From Euryarchaeota archaeon SCGC AAA252-I15 (GTDB lineage: Archaea; Altiarchaeota; Altiarchaeia; IMC4; SCGC-AAA252-I15): DNA of 24,760 nucleotides. Location of the stretch: contig AQSC01000056.1 of the NCBI GenBank assembly GCA_000402775.1, positions 1 to 24,760 on the forward strand, in the 5' to 3' direction. Of the stretch, positions 1 to 7,797 are shown piece after piece (position 1 is the first letter of the stretch; the number at the start of each line of letters is the position of its first letter). A model generated the notes under the pieces. That model was not told the DNA's origin and ran no database searches. It saw only the letters and a list, made by a program, of their open reading frames with translations. The position numbers and the translations under genes were made by a program.

Positions 1-75
1 GCTAACTAATGAAAAAACGGATAAAACTCATAAAACTGAATGAAAGTAGATAAAAGAGTAAAAAGTATTCCCCTA
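1..75. repeat. Left copy of a 75-bp perfect inverted repeat
   Basis: Bases 1-75 are the exact reverse complement of 4264-4338. The match stops at base 76 and may continue beyond the window on the left. The copy holds the A-rich upstream region of the acetyltransferase gene, its ATG (40-42 here) and its first 12 codons (MKVDKRVKSIPL). That short reading frame stops at 103-105, just after a run of seven G. The repeat could be a genuine duplicated promoter/start cassette, the scar of an inversion, or an artefact of a contig end or chimeric molecule. Confidence 0.95.
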
Positions 76-85
76 CCTGGCTATC

Positions 86-1189
86 TTGGGGGGGTTGGGT
101 TTTAAGAGAATACTTTTTTCAAAGAATAAGATTATTGTGCTGGCAGTCATCATTGCCTTAACCTACTACCTGATTAATGTTTCGAGTGCCAGCATAATCA
201 CTCAATACAGTCCACGCCATTCTAAGGGTTTGAGTGATTCAATCGATTACGTAATCAGAAATTCCAATGAGGGGGAGTCTATTCTCCTACTCCAGGAAGT
301 TGGGGGTACAAGGATTGCCTTGGATGCGAACAGGAGTTTGGACTTGGACTTCATTGACCCGACATACCACTTCCTGTATGCTAATAGAGCGACGATAAAC
401 CAGACAATCCTGAATTCCTTGAAACGAAAGCCCAGTTTAGTCTCCGTTGAACTGAGGACTATCCAGGAATTAATCGACATGCAAGTTGATTTGACGTATG
501 TATTGGATTGCTTGAGATCCGAATACTGGCCAGTCCACGTAATTGCCGGGGACACGGTAGTGAATACGATAGTTTTTTGGAAGCCGAAAGAGAGTGTTGA
601 ACAGTTTGTGGGGAGTTACGACCAACCTGGCGGAGAAATAAAATATTTCTACTTTGAGAGATACTTTATACCGTCAGACAAAAGAGTGGGGTTCATTGAG
701 GAAGCAGTATATGAGAAGCAGTCCCAAACAGCTCAACCGACTATTCCATCAGCACTAAATAAGGATAATCCTTTTGGATTAATGCTTATTGTCAGCGAAC
801 CCCTCGTAAAATGGCCGATAGATTCGAGAGCCCACTACGTAGTTGAGGGAAAAGAGGGATATTCAAGCGAGATTTGGGTTAACCCTCGAAAGGAAGGGTT
901 AATCGAGTTTACCGGATTTACTTGGTGGGAGAGTAACGGTCAGAAAAACATTATCTCAGCAACCACATTCAAATACGATTATGAAAAACAATTGTTCACA
1001 GAGTTGACCTGCCATTCCAGACTCGCAACAAAGATAAGCTCATTGTTTTACACGACATACCAGCAGAGGATAATACCTGAGAGACAGTATCTTAGAATCG
1101 ACGAGTTGATTAAAAAGAACCAGAATGGATCTTTAAGTTGGGATGATTATAAGATTTTAAGTGGGAGGATTCTTTCAGGAGGAATATGA
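86..1189 (+). CDS. Membrane-anchored protein of unknown function
   Basis: I do not recognise this protein. From a TTG start it is 367 aa. One hydrophobic helix near the N-terminus (about residues 15-35, following a basic FKRILFSKNK stretch) is followed by a soluble region of about 330 residues, probably outside the cell. The start is uncertain. No ATG lies in frame upstream before the stop at 59-61. An ATG at 40, inside the inverted repeat, would join this frame if the G7 run at 88-94 had six Gs, giving MKVDKRVKSIPLPGYLGGLGFKR fused to the rest. The stop overlaps the ATG of a broken gene (ATGA at 1186-1189). Translation from 86 is also possible, since TTG starts occur elsewhere in this window. 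Confidence 0.6.
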   Translation: MGGLGFKRILFSKNKIIVLAVIIALTYYLINVSSASIITQYSPRHSKGLSDSIDYVIRNSNEGESILLLQEVGGTRIALDANRSLDLDFIDPTYHFLYANRATINQTILNSLKRKPSLVSVELRTIQELIDMQVDLTYVLDCLRSEYWPVHVIAGDTVVNTIVFWKPKESVEQFVGSYDQPGGEIKYFYFERYFIPSDKRVGFIEEAVYEKQSQTAQPTIPSALNKDNPFGLMLIVSEPLVKWPIDSRAHYVVEGKEGYSSEIWVNPRKEGLIEFTGFTWWESNGQKNIISATTFKYDYEKQLFTELTCHSRLATKISSLFYTTYQQRIIPERQYLRIDELIKKNQNGSLSWDDYKILSGRILSGGI

Positions 1190-1338
1190 TAGCTGGAAAA
1201 AATCCTATTTTATACCACAAGAACCACTTGTTGCACGATCAGCCTACCGGCCATCCAAAGCGGCCTGAACGGTTGACATGAGTCAAGACCGAGGACCTCC
1301 TCCAGGAGCTTGAAAATATTATTCCCCCGCAAGCTTGA
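1186..1338 (+). pseudogene. N-terminal remnant of a histone deacetylase/AcuC-family protein
   Basis: The ATG overlaps the stop of the preceding gene. The frame reads MIAGKNPILYHKNHLLHDQP, then TGHPKRPERLT, an in-frame TGA (1279-1281), then VKTEDLLQELENIIPPQA and a second TGA (1336-1338). The HPxRPERL motif and the spacing to the LLxxLExIxP segment match the first 45-50 residues of the histone deacetylase/acetoin-utilisation superfamily, which is normally over 300 residues. The catalytic region is absent, because the convergent FKBP gene occupies what follows and its 3' end already overlaps this fragment. This is probably a decayed gene start brought here by rearrangement. It is too short to exclude chance similarity. 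Confidence 0.55.
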
Positions 1339-2197
1339 CTACCCCCTCCACAGTGACTTCATAGTGGAGGGTTTTTCCAGCTAAAGGATGATTGTAGTCG
1401 AGCAGGAACATCGTCTCATTGTGGGTTTTAACAATTGCCGAACCCAACTGAGTGCTCACGACAGACCCGTCAACAGGGTTTTCCATAATCCAAATCTTAT
1501 CTTCAGAAACATTCACAACGATCGCAAGACCAACACTGGTTTCGAAGAACGCTCCTTCCCCGGGTGTGTAGAGGAATGAGACCAACTCGTCTGTGACGTT
1601 TACGATTTCCATAGGCCAAGGAACATTCACGTCAACTATCGTTTCCCCGGCTTGAGGCGGATCTGAAACAACAGATTGAAATTGGATTAAAGGCATTTCA
1701 GAATACCTGTCAATGGGATATATTTTTAGCGCGGGCTGAATTAGCTGCTCGTTGTATTCGCCGAAACCGGCTTCAGGAGGCACCGTAATCTTCTTCGTCT
1801 CTCCCTCGCGCAATCCAATAACCCCTGAATCAATACCCGCAATAATCTGGTTTTTCCCGACAGTGAAAATAATCGGCGAATATTCATAATCCATGCTGTA
1901 AATGTTCTCGTCTATTGCGACTTGCTCGATGGTCGTGTCCACGATGGACCCGTTTGAAAGGCGGCTCACAAAGTTTAGTACTACGACGTCGTTTACTGCC
2001 ACTGCGTTTTTCCCGAGTCCTCGGCCGGATTCAACGGAACCTTTGGACAGAGTGTAAACCATATACAATCCACCGGCAGCGAGCACAATCAGTATTATGA
2101 ATGCGGTTTGACTCAATTCAATCGTCTTTGCCGTCTTAGACTTTGAAGTAGTCTTTTTAGTATTTGTTTTTCCCTTACCCTTAGTTTTTGAAGCCAT
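1319..2197 (-). CDS. Membrane-anchored FKBP-type peptidyl-prolyl cis-trans isomerase
   Basis: This 292-aa protein is predicted to speed cis-trans isomerisation of proline bonds and act as a chaperone on the outer face of the membrane. The N-terminus is Lys/Thr-rich (residues 1-27). One transmembrane helix follows (about 30-50), then an FKBP fold. VNDVVVLNFVSRLSNGSIVDTT and GVIGLREGETKKITVPPEAGFGEY are the characteristic FKBP stretches, and the C-terminal DYNHPLAGKTLHYEVTV is typical of SlyD-like archaeal FKBPs with an insert in the flap. The ATG at 2197 is preferred over an ATG ten codons upstream, because the upstream one overlaps promoter-like sequence. The gene diverges from hisS and shares a 51-base intergenic region with it. 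Confidence 0.9.
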   Translation of the reverse strand: MASKTKGKGKTNTKKTTSKSKTAKTIELSQTAFIILIVLAAGGLYMVYTLSKGSVESGRGLGKNAVAVNDVVVLNFVSRLSNGSIVDTTIEQVAIDENIYSMDYEYSPIIFTVGKNQIIAGIDSGVIGLREGETKKITVPPEAGFGEYNEQLIQPALKIYPIDRYSEMPLIQFQSVVSDPPQAGETIVDVNVPWPMEIVNVTDELVSFLYTPGEGAFFETSVGLAIVVNVSEDKIWIMENPVDGSVVSTQLGSAIVKTHNETMFLLDYNHPLAGKTLHYEVTVEGVVKLAGE

Positions 2198-2248
2198 GTT
2201 TCCTAGACTATAGGTATAAGTATTCAAAGAATATAAAAATAACCAGGA
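2198..2248. promoter_or_regulatory. Divergent promoter region of the FKBP gene and hisS
   Basis: This short AT-rich stretch separates the two divergent starts. TATAAGTA at about 2213-2220 lies roughly 30 bases before the hisS ATG, which suits a near-leaderless transcript. TTTTTATATTC, read on the minus strand at about 2229-2240, is positioned similarly for the FKBP gene. No strong ribosome binding site precedes either start. Confidence 0.45.
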
Positions 2249-3515
2249 ATGAAGATTGAAAACCCGAAGGGCACAAGGGATTTCACACCCACCGTCATGA
2301 GGGATAGGGAATACGTCGAGAAGACGATGTCAAATGTTTTGGAAGGCTTCAACTTCGAAAAAATTTCAACCCCGATATTCGAATACTCCGAGCTTTTTGA
2401 ACTCAAGTCCGGTGAAGACATTAAAAACAGGATGTACACTTTCGACGACAAGGGGGGGAGGAAGCTTTGTCTAAGGCCCGAGCTTACCGCGTCCGTGGCA
2501 AGGATGTTTTCAAACGAGCTTAGGAATCTGCCCAAGCCGTTGAGGCTCTTCTACTTCGGGCCCATGTTCAGGTATGAGGAGCCTCAGAAGGGGAGGTATA
2601 GGGAGTTTTACCAGTTGGGAGTCGAGCTTTTAGGCGTTTCCGGCGTTTTTTCCGACGCGCTTGCAATTTACGCGGCCTGCGAGTGTCTTAAGCGTTTAGG
2701 GCTTGATTTTGAATTACAGATTAATTCCCTTGGAGTAGTCCGAGGCTTGCTTGAAGAGCTTGGTGTCGACGATAAGGTTTCGGGGAAGTTGATCACACTC
2801 CTTGACGAGGGCAAGCGCGATGGCGTAAAAGAGGTTTTGGATGATGAGATTTTCGGAAGATTAATCAAGATTTCAGGGGGGTAAGAAATCTTTAGGCGAG
2901 GCTGAGAAAGTCCTGAAGGGTTTTGACAAAGCACTAGCAGCCCTTTCGGAATTAAGGGATCTTGCAATCCTTCTCGACTCTGCAGCAATAGCCTACACAA
3001 TCGATTTCGGCATCGTCAGGGGGTTGGACTATTACACTGGAACAGTCTTTGAAATTAGGGTTTCCGGTCTTGGAGCTCAAAACCAGATTTGTGGGGGGGG
3101 CAGATACGATAATCTGATCGAAGTTTTCGGAGGGCCGAAAACCCCTGCCGTGGGTTTTGCATTCGGCTTCGACAGGGTGTGCGAGGCCTTAATCCTTCAA
3201 AGCAAACTTAAACCACCTGAAAAAAAGGTCGTGGTAGTGGCTTCAGTGAGCGGGAAGTCGAACGGCTATGCCTTGAAGGTTGCTGGTGAATTAGTCCGAA
3301 ATCTGAGTGAAAGTAAATTTATTGTCGACCTTGATGTTTCCGGCAGGAAACTTAAAAAGACTTTAGAGCAGGCTTCAAACACGGGGTTAGGGTGGGTCGT
3401 CATCGTCGGGGAGAAGGAGGAAAAGGAGGAAAAGATCACTTTAAGAGACATGGAAAAAAACAGTCAGAAAACAGTGACTATTGCCGAGGTTGTAAAGCTC
3501 TTAACATCTTTTTGA
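2249..3515 (+). CDS. hisS: Histidyl-tRNA synthetase, interrupted by a +1 frameshift
   Basis: The gene charges tRNA-His with histidine. The first part (2249-2884) carries NPKGTRDFTP, the class II motif 1 region, LRPELTASVARMF and motif 2 (FGPMFRYEEPQKGRYREFYQ). It then stops at TAA just after a run of six G (2876-2881). Removing one G restores SGGKKSLGEAEKVLKGFDKA, which leads through FGIVRGLDYYTGTVFEIR (HisA motif), CGGGRYDNL and GFAFGFDRV (motif 3) to an anticodon-binding domain. The restored product is 421 aa, the normal length. The gene is normally essential, so either the extra G is an error, another copy exists, or the frame is rescued during expression. Confidence 0.93.
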
Positions 3516-3516
3516 T

Positions 3517-3569
3517 ACGCTAGGTAAACCGTCACTTTTAAGTGACGGATTTGGACGGTTTACCTGCGT
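3517..3569. repeat. Perfect palindrome with alternative inner hairpin
   Basis: AGGTAAACCGTC (3522-3533) pairs perfectly with GACGGTTTACCT (3554-3565). The stem extends as ACGC/GCGT past one bulged T. CCGTCACTT (3529-3537) can instead pair with AAGTGACGG (3540-3548), so CCGTC has two competing GACGG partners. The element lies two bases after the hisS stop, between convergent genes. It may be a terminator or one end of the palindromic element that follows. Confidence 0.8.
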
Positions 3570-3575
3570 GTAAAA

Positions 3576-3686
3576 AATTCGGCGGCCGAGCGATGTGTGC
3601 GACTAAAGTCGCAACACACACCCGAACCAAAGGTTCGGCCGTGAGCGAGGAAGCCGACCCCTTTTAGGGGTCGGTGCCGCCGAATT
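3576..3686. ncRNA. Closed multi-hairpin structure, possible ncRNA or IS200/IS605-type end remnant
   Basis: A perfect 11-bp outer stem (AATTCGGCGGC at 3576-3586 with its complement at 3676-3686) encloses three hairpins. These are GCGAC/GTCGC with a TAAA loop plus GTGT/ACAC (3595-3617), CCGAACC/GGTTCGG with an AAA loop (3622-3638), and CCGACCCC/GGGGTCGG with a TTTTA loop (3654-3674). GAGCGA occurs twice in the unpaired joints (3588-3593 and 3643-3648). Seen as RNA this is a four-way junction. The AAGCCGACCCC-TTTTA-GGGGTCGG ending recalls right ends and guide RNAs of IS200/IS605-TnpB elements, but no transposase is present. The strand is unknown and the function is inferred. Confidence 0.5.
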
Positions 3687-3711
3687 ATTTCACAAAAAGT
3701 AATTGAATTTA

Positions 3712-4299
3712 TTACTGATATTCGTATTCTAATACTCTCCGATTCTTTCCAAATACCTTATAACATGATTTGAATGTAAACCCTTTCTTCTTATAGAATT
3801 CTTCCGCAGGATTTCCTTCATTTAATTCGACGATAAATTTCCTAACTCCTCTGAGTTGGAAATCTTTTATAATTGTGTCTATTAGAACGCTTCCAATGCC
3901 TTTTCCTCTTTGATTTTCACCCATAACTAAAAATAAAAGTGTTGGAATCCCCCCTTTTTTTATTGTTAAAGCCTCCAGTATGTGTTTCAATAAGGTAGGT
4001 TGAAGTAATCTCGGTAAAACACCTTTCACGACTTGAATGAGGTTTTTACGATAAAGAAGTGTGCTGACTTTTTTAACGTTCAATGTGCATACAACAATTC
4101 CCACTTCTGAATGGCCTACAACTGCCAGATAACCCCAACTGTCGGAATCACGAACGATCTCTTGATAAAAATGTGTTGCTAGCGCTTCCCCCAACTCAAA
4201 GATTAATCCTTCTTGAAGATTATTGAAGTGAACTCTCACTGCACCATTAATATTCTCCTTTGTTAGGGGAATACTTTTTACTCTTTTATCTACTTTCAT
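3712..4299 (-). CDS. GNAT-family N-acetyltransferase
   Basis: This 195-aa protein is predicted to transfer an acetyl group from acetyl-CoA to an amine or a protein N-terminus. The GNAT acetyl-CoA-binding motif is clear at NQRGKGIGSVLIDTIIKDFQ (about residues 128-147). The C-terminal NEGNPAEEFYKKKGF segment is the usual motif B region of RimI-like members. The substrate cannot be read from the sequence. The gene is AT-rich. Its upstream region and first 12 codons lie inside the inverted repeat and are therefore duplicated at the start of the window. It is convergent with hisS and divergent from the DUF2723 gene. Confidence 0.85.
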   Translation of the reverse strand: MKVDKRVKSIPLTKENINGAVRVHFNNLQEGLIFELGEALATHFYQEIVRDSDSWGYLAVVGHSEVGIVVCTLNVKKVSTLLYRKNLIQVVKGVLPRLLQPTLLKHILEALTIKKGGIPTLLFLVMGENQRGKGIGSVLIDTIIKDFQLRGVRKFIVELNEGNPAEEFYKKKGFTFKSCYKVFGKNRRVLEYEYQ

Positions 4300-4338
4300 T
4301 CAGTTTTATGAGTTTTATCCGTTTTTTCATTAGTTAGC
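4264..4338. repeat. Right copy of the 75-bp inverted repeat
   Basis: This is the exact reverse complement of 1-75. It covers the first 36 coding bases of the acetyltransferase gene (4264-4299) and 39 bases upstream, including A-rich ATAAAACTCATAAAACTG on the minus strand, which could be its promoter. The adjoining 4339-4375 holds TTATAATTA about 25-30 bases before the ATG of the divergent DUF2723 gene. Confidence 0.95.
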
Positions 4339-4375
4339 TGAGGTTATAATTAGTTATACTTTAAATCGTTAATTG

Positions 4376-6370
4376 ATGGGGAAAAAGGGTGGAAATGCCT
4401 TTCTTAGATGGGGAGCGTTAGGGGGTGCTCTAGTATTTTTAATCTCATTTGTTGTGTATTTGAAAACTTTAGCACCGACCGTGTTTGTTGGTGACAGTGG
4501 GGAGTTTATAACTGACGCTTACGTGCTCGGCATACCTCACCCAAGCGGTTACCCCCTGTACGTAATTTTAGGTAAATTATTCACTGTCCTCATCCCATAC
4601 GGAAGCATAGCCTTTCGAGTAAATATTATGTCTGCATTCTTCGCAGCATTAGCTGTAGTAGCTACCTACTTCATGATAAAACTTATTTTAAGGTCAAACA
4701 TAATTGCATTCACAAGCTCACTGATTTTAGCCTTCTCACGTACACTTTGGTCGCAGGCCCTGATAGCCGAAGTATACGCATTAGGTGTATTTTTCCTGGC
4801 AATACTCATCTTAATAACGCTACTATGGCGGGAGAAAAGGTGGGATAAGCTACCATATCTTTTCGCCCTCACATACGGATTAGGACTTACCAACCATCTA
4901 ATGCTGGGAATATTCATCCCCGCATTCATCTATTTCTTCTGGACAAATAATCGAGATTCCATAAAAAAGAAACAAATTTCTGTGATGATAGTCTTGTTTT
5001 TACTGGGTTTATCAATCTACTTGTATCTTCCAATAAGGGCTAAGGGCAACCCATTATTTTATTCAGGTAAACCGGATACTGTTGGTGAATTGATAAAATA
5101 TGTGACGGGCGAAAGATACCACAATGAATTATTTAGGATTTCTTTCGAGTTTGCGTTGAAAAATGCAGTTGGTTTTCTCTCTCTATTGCTCAAAGAATTT
5201 TCAATTTACCTCTGGTGGCTTATACCCTTGGGTGCATTAAAAATATTTAAGAAAGACAAACAATTTTTTATTTTTCTCAGTTTAATTTTCATTTTGGATA
5301 TTGTTTACACAACACACTTTGATTTATATTATGTTGGCGAGGTTGAAGTTTATTTCATCCCTGCATACATCACCTCCCTTATTTGGATGGCTTACGGAAT
5401 AAAGTATCTAATCGAGGCAATTCAACAAAAACTGGAAAAATCCAAGTCTTCTAGCAAAATAAGCTTGTATCTGACTTCACTCCTACTTATTTCACTACCA
5501 TTTGTACCCTTAACAGTAAACTACAACTTAAACGACAGAAGCAATGATTACGTAGCCTACGACTTCGGGTTAAATATTTTCAAGACTGTCGGAGAAAATG
5601 CTGTAATATTTGTTGGAAGAGATAATGAAATGTTTACAACAACCTATCTTAAGCTTGTGGAGGGGCGAAGACCAGATATTATTCTAACTCAAAGTAAACA
5701 AGAAATACTAACGTTGTATGAAGAGTCTAACAGACCGGTTTACTCCACGGTAGAATTAAACCTGCCGAATGCTGTAGTAGAGCATACTGGAATAATTTAC
5801 AGACTTAAAAGGCCTGGTGAGATTGGTGGTGAGCGGGAGATTTACTGGAATAGCTATAATCTTGGAGCCTTGGAAGAAGATTGGTCTAAAAGGAACATCA
5901 TGACTCGAGAAATCATCGCAAGGTACTACTTCCATAGAGCACAAGACTATTTTTTAGCTGGTGATATGCAGATGGCCAAAGATGGGTTTGATACCGCAAG
6001 TTTAATCGGGCACAACATATGGTATATACATTACGCGATAGGACGGAAGTTCGTGGAGTACGGCTGGTTTAAGGATGCGGAAAACGAATTCAAAAAGGAT
6101 ATTGCCCTCCAACCATATGATGGGAAGGCTTACAATGAACTTGGGACAGCCTATACAAGACAAGGGCAATATCTGAAGGCGGTTGCAGAATTCGAAAAGG
6201 CCATACAAAAAGACCCCGGATACGTTCACTCATACAGGAACGCTGGAGTAATCTACTACAACAACCTGAAAGACAACGAAAAAACATTATACTACTGGAA
6301 AAAATACCTCGAACTAAACCCCGGAGACAATCAAATAAAAGCGAAAATACAAGAGATGGAGAGTATTTAA
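4376..6370 (+). CDS. DUF2723 polytopic membrane protein (GT-C-like) with C-terminal TPR repeats
   Basis: The N-terminal half is a multi-helix membrane domain. It contains the DUF2723 signature VFVGDSGEFITDAYVLGIPH followed by PSGYPLYVILGK (about residues 37-68), with paired acidic residues in the first outer loop as in GT-C glycosyltransferases. Related proteins are treated as protein O-mannosyltransferase-like. A soluble outer-face region follows (about 400-500), then at least three TPR-like units (about 515-660), including AYNELGTAYTRQGQYLKAVAEFEKAI. The likely role is surface-protein glycosylation or envelope assembly, with the TPRs binding partners. The ATG at 4376 is used; the TTG just before it adds one residue. 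The gene is AT-rich, like the neighbouring acetyltransferase gene. Confidence 0.85.
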   Translation: MGKKGGNAFLRWGALGGALVFLISFVVYLKTLAPTVFVGDSGEFITDAYVLGIPHPSGYPLYVILGKLFTVLIPYGSIAFRVNIMSAFFAALAVVATYFMIKLILRSNIIAFTSSLILAFSRTLWSQALIAEVYALGVFFLAILILITLLWREKRWDKLPYLFALTYGLGLTNHLMLGIFIPAFIYFFWTNNRDSIKKKQISVMIVLFLLGLSIYLYLPIRAKGNPLFYSGKPDTVGELIKYVTGERYHNELFRISFEFALKNAVGFLSLLLKEFSIYLWWLIPLGALKIFKKDKQFFIFLSLIFILDIVYTTHFDLYYVGEVEVYFIPAYITSLIWMAYGIKYLIEAIQQKLEKSKSSSKISLYLTSLLLISLPFVPLTVNYNLNDRSNDYVAYDFGLNIFKTVGENAVIFVGRDNEMFTTTYLKLVEGRRPDIILTQSKQEILTLYEESNRPVYSTVELNLPNAVVEHTGIIYRLKRPGEIGGEREIYWNSYNLGALEEDWSKRNIMTREIIARYYFHRAQDYFLAGDMQMAKDGFDTASLIGHNIWYIHYAIGRKFVEYGWFKDAENEFKKDIALQPYDGKAYNELGTAYTRQGQYLKAVAEFEKAIQKDPGYVHSYRNAGVIYYNNLKDNEKTLYYWKKYLELNPGDNQIKAKIQEMESI

Positions 6371-6380
6371 ATAAACCGGA

Positions 6381-6418
6381 TTGTTTTTAACCTAGAATGA
6401 TTTTTTTAAATTTTTATT
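6381..6418 (+). terminator. T-rich termination tract
   Basis: Three T runs (about 6384-6388, 6401-6407 and 6411-6415) follow the DUF2723 stop within 45 bases and run up to the 3' end of the convergent pilin gene. T-rich tracts of this kind end archaeal transcripts. No hairpin is needed and none is seen. Confidence 0.45.
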
Positions 6419-6866
6419 CTAGTGATCCCCAGATTTCTCCGACGCTTGCGTGTGTTATTCCGGAGGCGGGGTTGTTATAGGATATTGTGACTTTCAGGCG
6501 GAAGTAGTCTCCTTCCCCCCCGTCGAATGAGCAGCCGGATAGGGAGAGGCTTGAAGTTCCTCCGGGGAGCACGTCCCCGCTTCCGACTCCGCCGCCGCAT
6601 CCGGCACCGCTTACTCCGGTTATTGTGAGTTTTGTGCCGGCGTCGTTTATGACTTCCATGTTTACGTCGCCGGTATCCTGGGCCACCCAGTCGAATGGCC
6701 TGACCTGGCTGAAACCGGATTTTCCGGGAGCTATTTGTTTTTGCATGCTAAGGATGCCAGACTGCCAGATTACTACTCCCACGACTACGACTACGAGGAT
6801 GACCCACCCGTAGGTTGCGAGGTATTCGATGGATGATTGGCCTTTACTGTATTTTCTGGATTTCAT
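6414..6866 (-). CDS. Class III signal peptide (type IV pilin-like) protein
   Basis: This is a short exported protein (150 aa). The N-terminus MKSRKYSKGQSSIEYL is a class III signal peptide: a basic stretch, then G-Q with cleavage expected between G9 and Q10, and E at +5 of the mature protein. About 20 hydrophobic residues (WVILVVVVVGVVIWQSGIL) follow, which pack the pilus core. The rest is a small Gly/Ser-rich beta domain with two Cys (AGCGGG and SGCSFDG), a possible disulfide pair. A prepilin peptidase of the EppA/PibD type should process it. The ATG at 6866 is chosen over a TTG nine codons upstream: TTTAAA lies about 30 bases before the ATG, which suits a leaderless message. Confidence 0.85.
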   Translation of the reverse strand: MKSRKYSKGQSSIEYLATYGWVILVVVVVGVVIWQSGILSMQKQIAPGKSGFSQVRPFDWVAQDTGDVNMEVINDAGTKLTITGVSGAGCGGGVGSGDVLPGGTSSLSLSGCSFDGGEGDYFRLKVTISYNNPASGITHASVGEIWGSLE

Positions 6867-6908
6867 TTCAGACAGTATGTTATCGGAAGCCAAGTTTAAA
6901 AAAATCGT

Positions 6909-7631
6909 TTATGAGAGTTTACCCGCTAACTCCCGGATTTTCCTGTGGAATTCCGTGGTCTTAGGGTAGGGTGCAATCCTGCTTTTCAACGCGAAGTCGG
7001 GGTCGGTTGGGAGAGAATGGAATACGGGGAGACTTTCCTTGATGAATTCCAGGTCTTTTTCGCCTTCAATCTTGTTTGCAATGACATGCGCTTTTTCAAC
7101 GCCCAACTCTTTCGCAAGTTTTAGGATTCTTTGAGAGACTGAAACCGAGTTTTTACTGGGCTCGCACACGACGAGTATTGCATCGATGTTTCTTATAGTT
7201 CCCCGAGTCATAGGCTCAAATCCTGCCTCAAGGTCAATCACAACCACCTCATTTCTTTTGAGAACGAGCTTGGATAGGAGCGACCTTAATATTGCGTTTT
7301 CAGGGCAGAGGCAGCCTGAGCCCGCGCCTGTTACAGTGCCCATCACAAGGAGCCTTAAGGTTTCCGAGACTTTTTTAGAGTATTCGTCTATTAATCCTTC
7401 GACTTGCGGGTTCATCCGAACTAGTCCGTTAGACAGGCGGGCACGCTCTTTAGCAATCTCTTTGATTTGTGAGAGGGGTTTGGGGTTTTCGACTCCTAGT
7501 GTTGTCGCAAGGTTTAGGCTGGCGTCCGCGTCCACTGCCAAAACATCCAGTTTTTCTGAGTAGGATATTGCTAGCCCACAGGCTATTGAAGTCTTTCCCG
7601 CACCCCCTTTACCGGAAACCGCGATTTTCAT
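6909..7631 (-). CDS. cooC: CooC-type nickel-insertion ATPase (first copy)
   Basis: This 240-aa MinD/SIMIBI-class ATPase is expected to help load nickel into the C-cluster of CODH or the A-cluster of ACS. It has a deviant Walker A, SGKGGAGKTS (residues 6-15), DADAS (34-38) and the CxC metal-binding motif of CooC in GSGCLCPENA (C107, C109). It is transcribed away from the cooT-cdhA operon. A second, diverged CooC lies within that operon. TTAAATA about 25-30 bases upstream serves as its TATA box. Which copy serves which nickel site cannot be told from the sequence. Confidence 0.88.
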   Translation of the reverse strand: MKIAVSGKGGAGKTSIACGLAISYSEKLDVLAVDADASLNLATTLGVENPKPLSQIKEIAKERARLSNGLVRMNPQVEGLIDEYSKKVSETLRLLVMGTVTGAGSGCLCPENAILRSLLSKLVLKRNEVVVIDLEAGFEPMTRGTIRNIDAILVVCEPSKNSVSVSQRILKLAKELGVEKAHVIANKIEGEKDLEFIKESLPVFHSLPTDPDFALKSRIAPYPKTTEFHRKIRELAGKLS

Positions 7632-7745
7632 TTTTTACTGGTTTTTTATCGAAACTATTTAAGGTTTTTTTTATTAAATTTTGTTTCCATTTGTTTTGAT
7701 TTGGTTTGGTTCGGAATGAAATATTTTGCAATGTGTCAATAGCCT

Positions 7746-7770
7746 GTGCAGATAAGATACCCATCTGCAC
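7746..7770. promoter_or_regulatory. 8-bp inverted repeat, operator-like
   Basis: GTGCAGAT (7746-7753) and ATCTGCAC (7763-7770) are perfect inverted arms separated by nine bases. They lie about 46 bases upstream of the operon TATA box, where an archaeal activator or repressor dimer could bind. The binding protein is unknown. Confidence 0.45.
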
Positions 7771-7797
7771 CCGCAGTACTTGTTTTATTTCACCATG

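Noticed and set aside
1279..1281. In-frame TGA in the deacetylase fragment as a selenocysteine codon
   Set aside because: No catalytic motif is at this position, a second TGA follows shortly, and FwdB in this genome uses Cys; decay is simpler.
3622..3638. GGTTCGG stem resembling a tRNA T-arm
   Set aside because: The loop is only three bases and no acceptor, D or anticodon arms fit around it.
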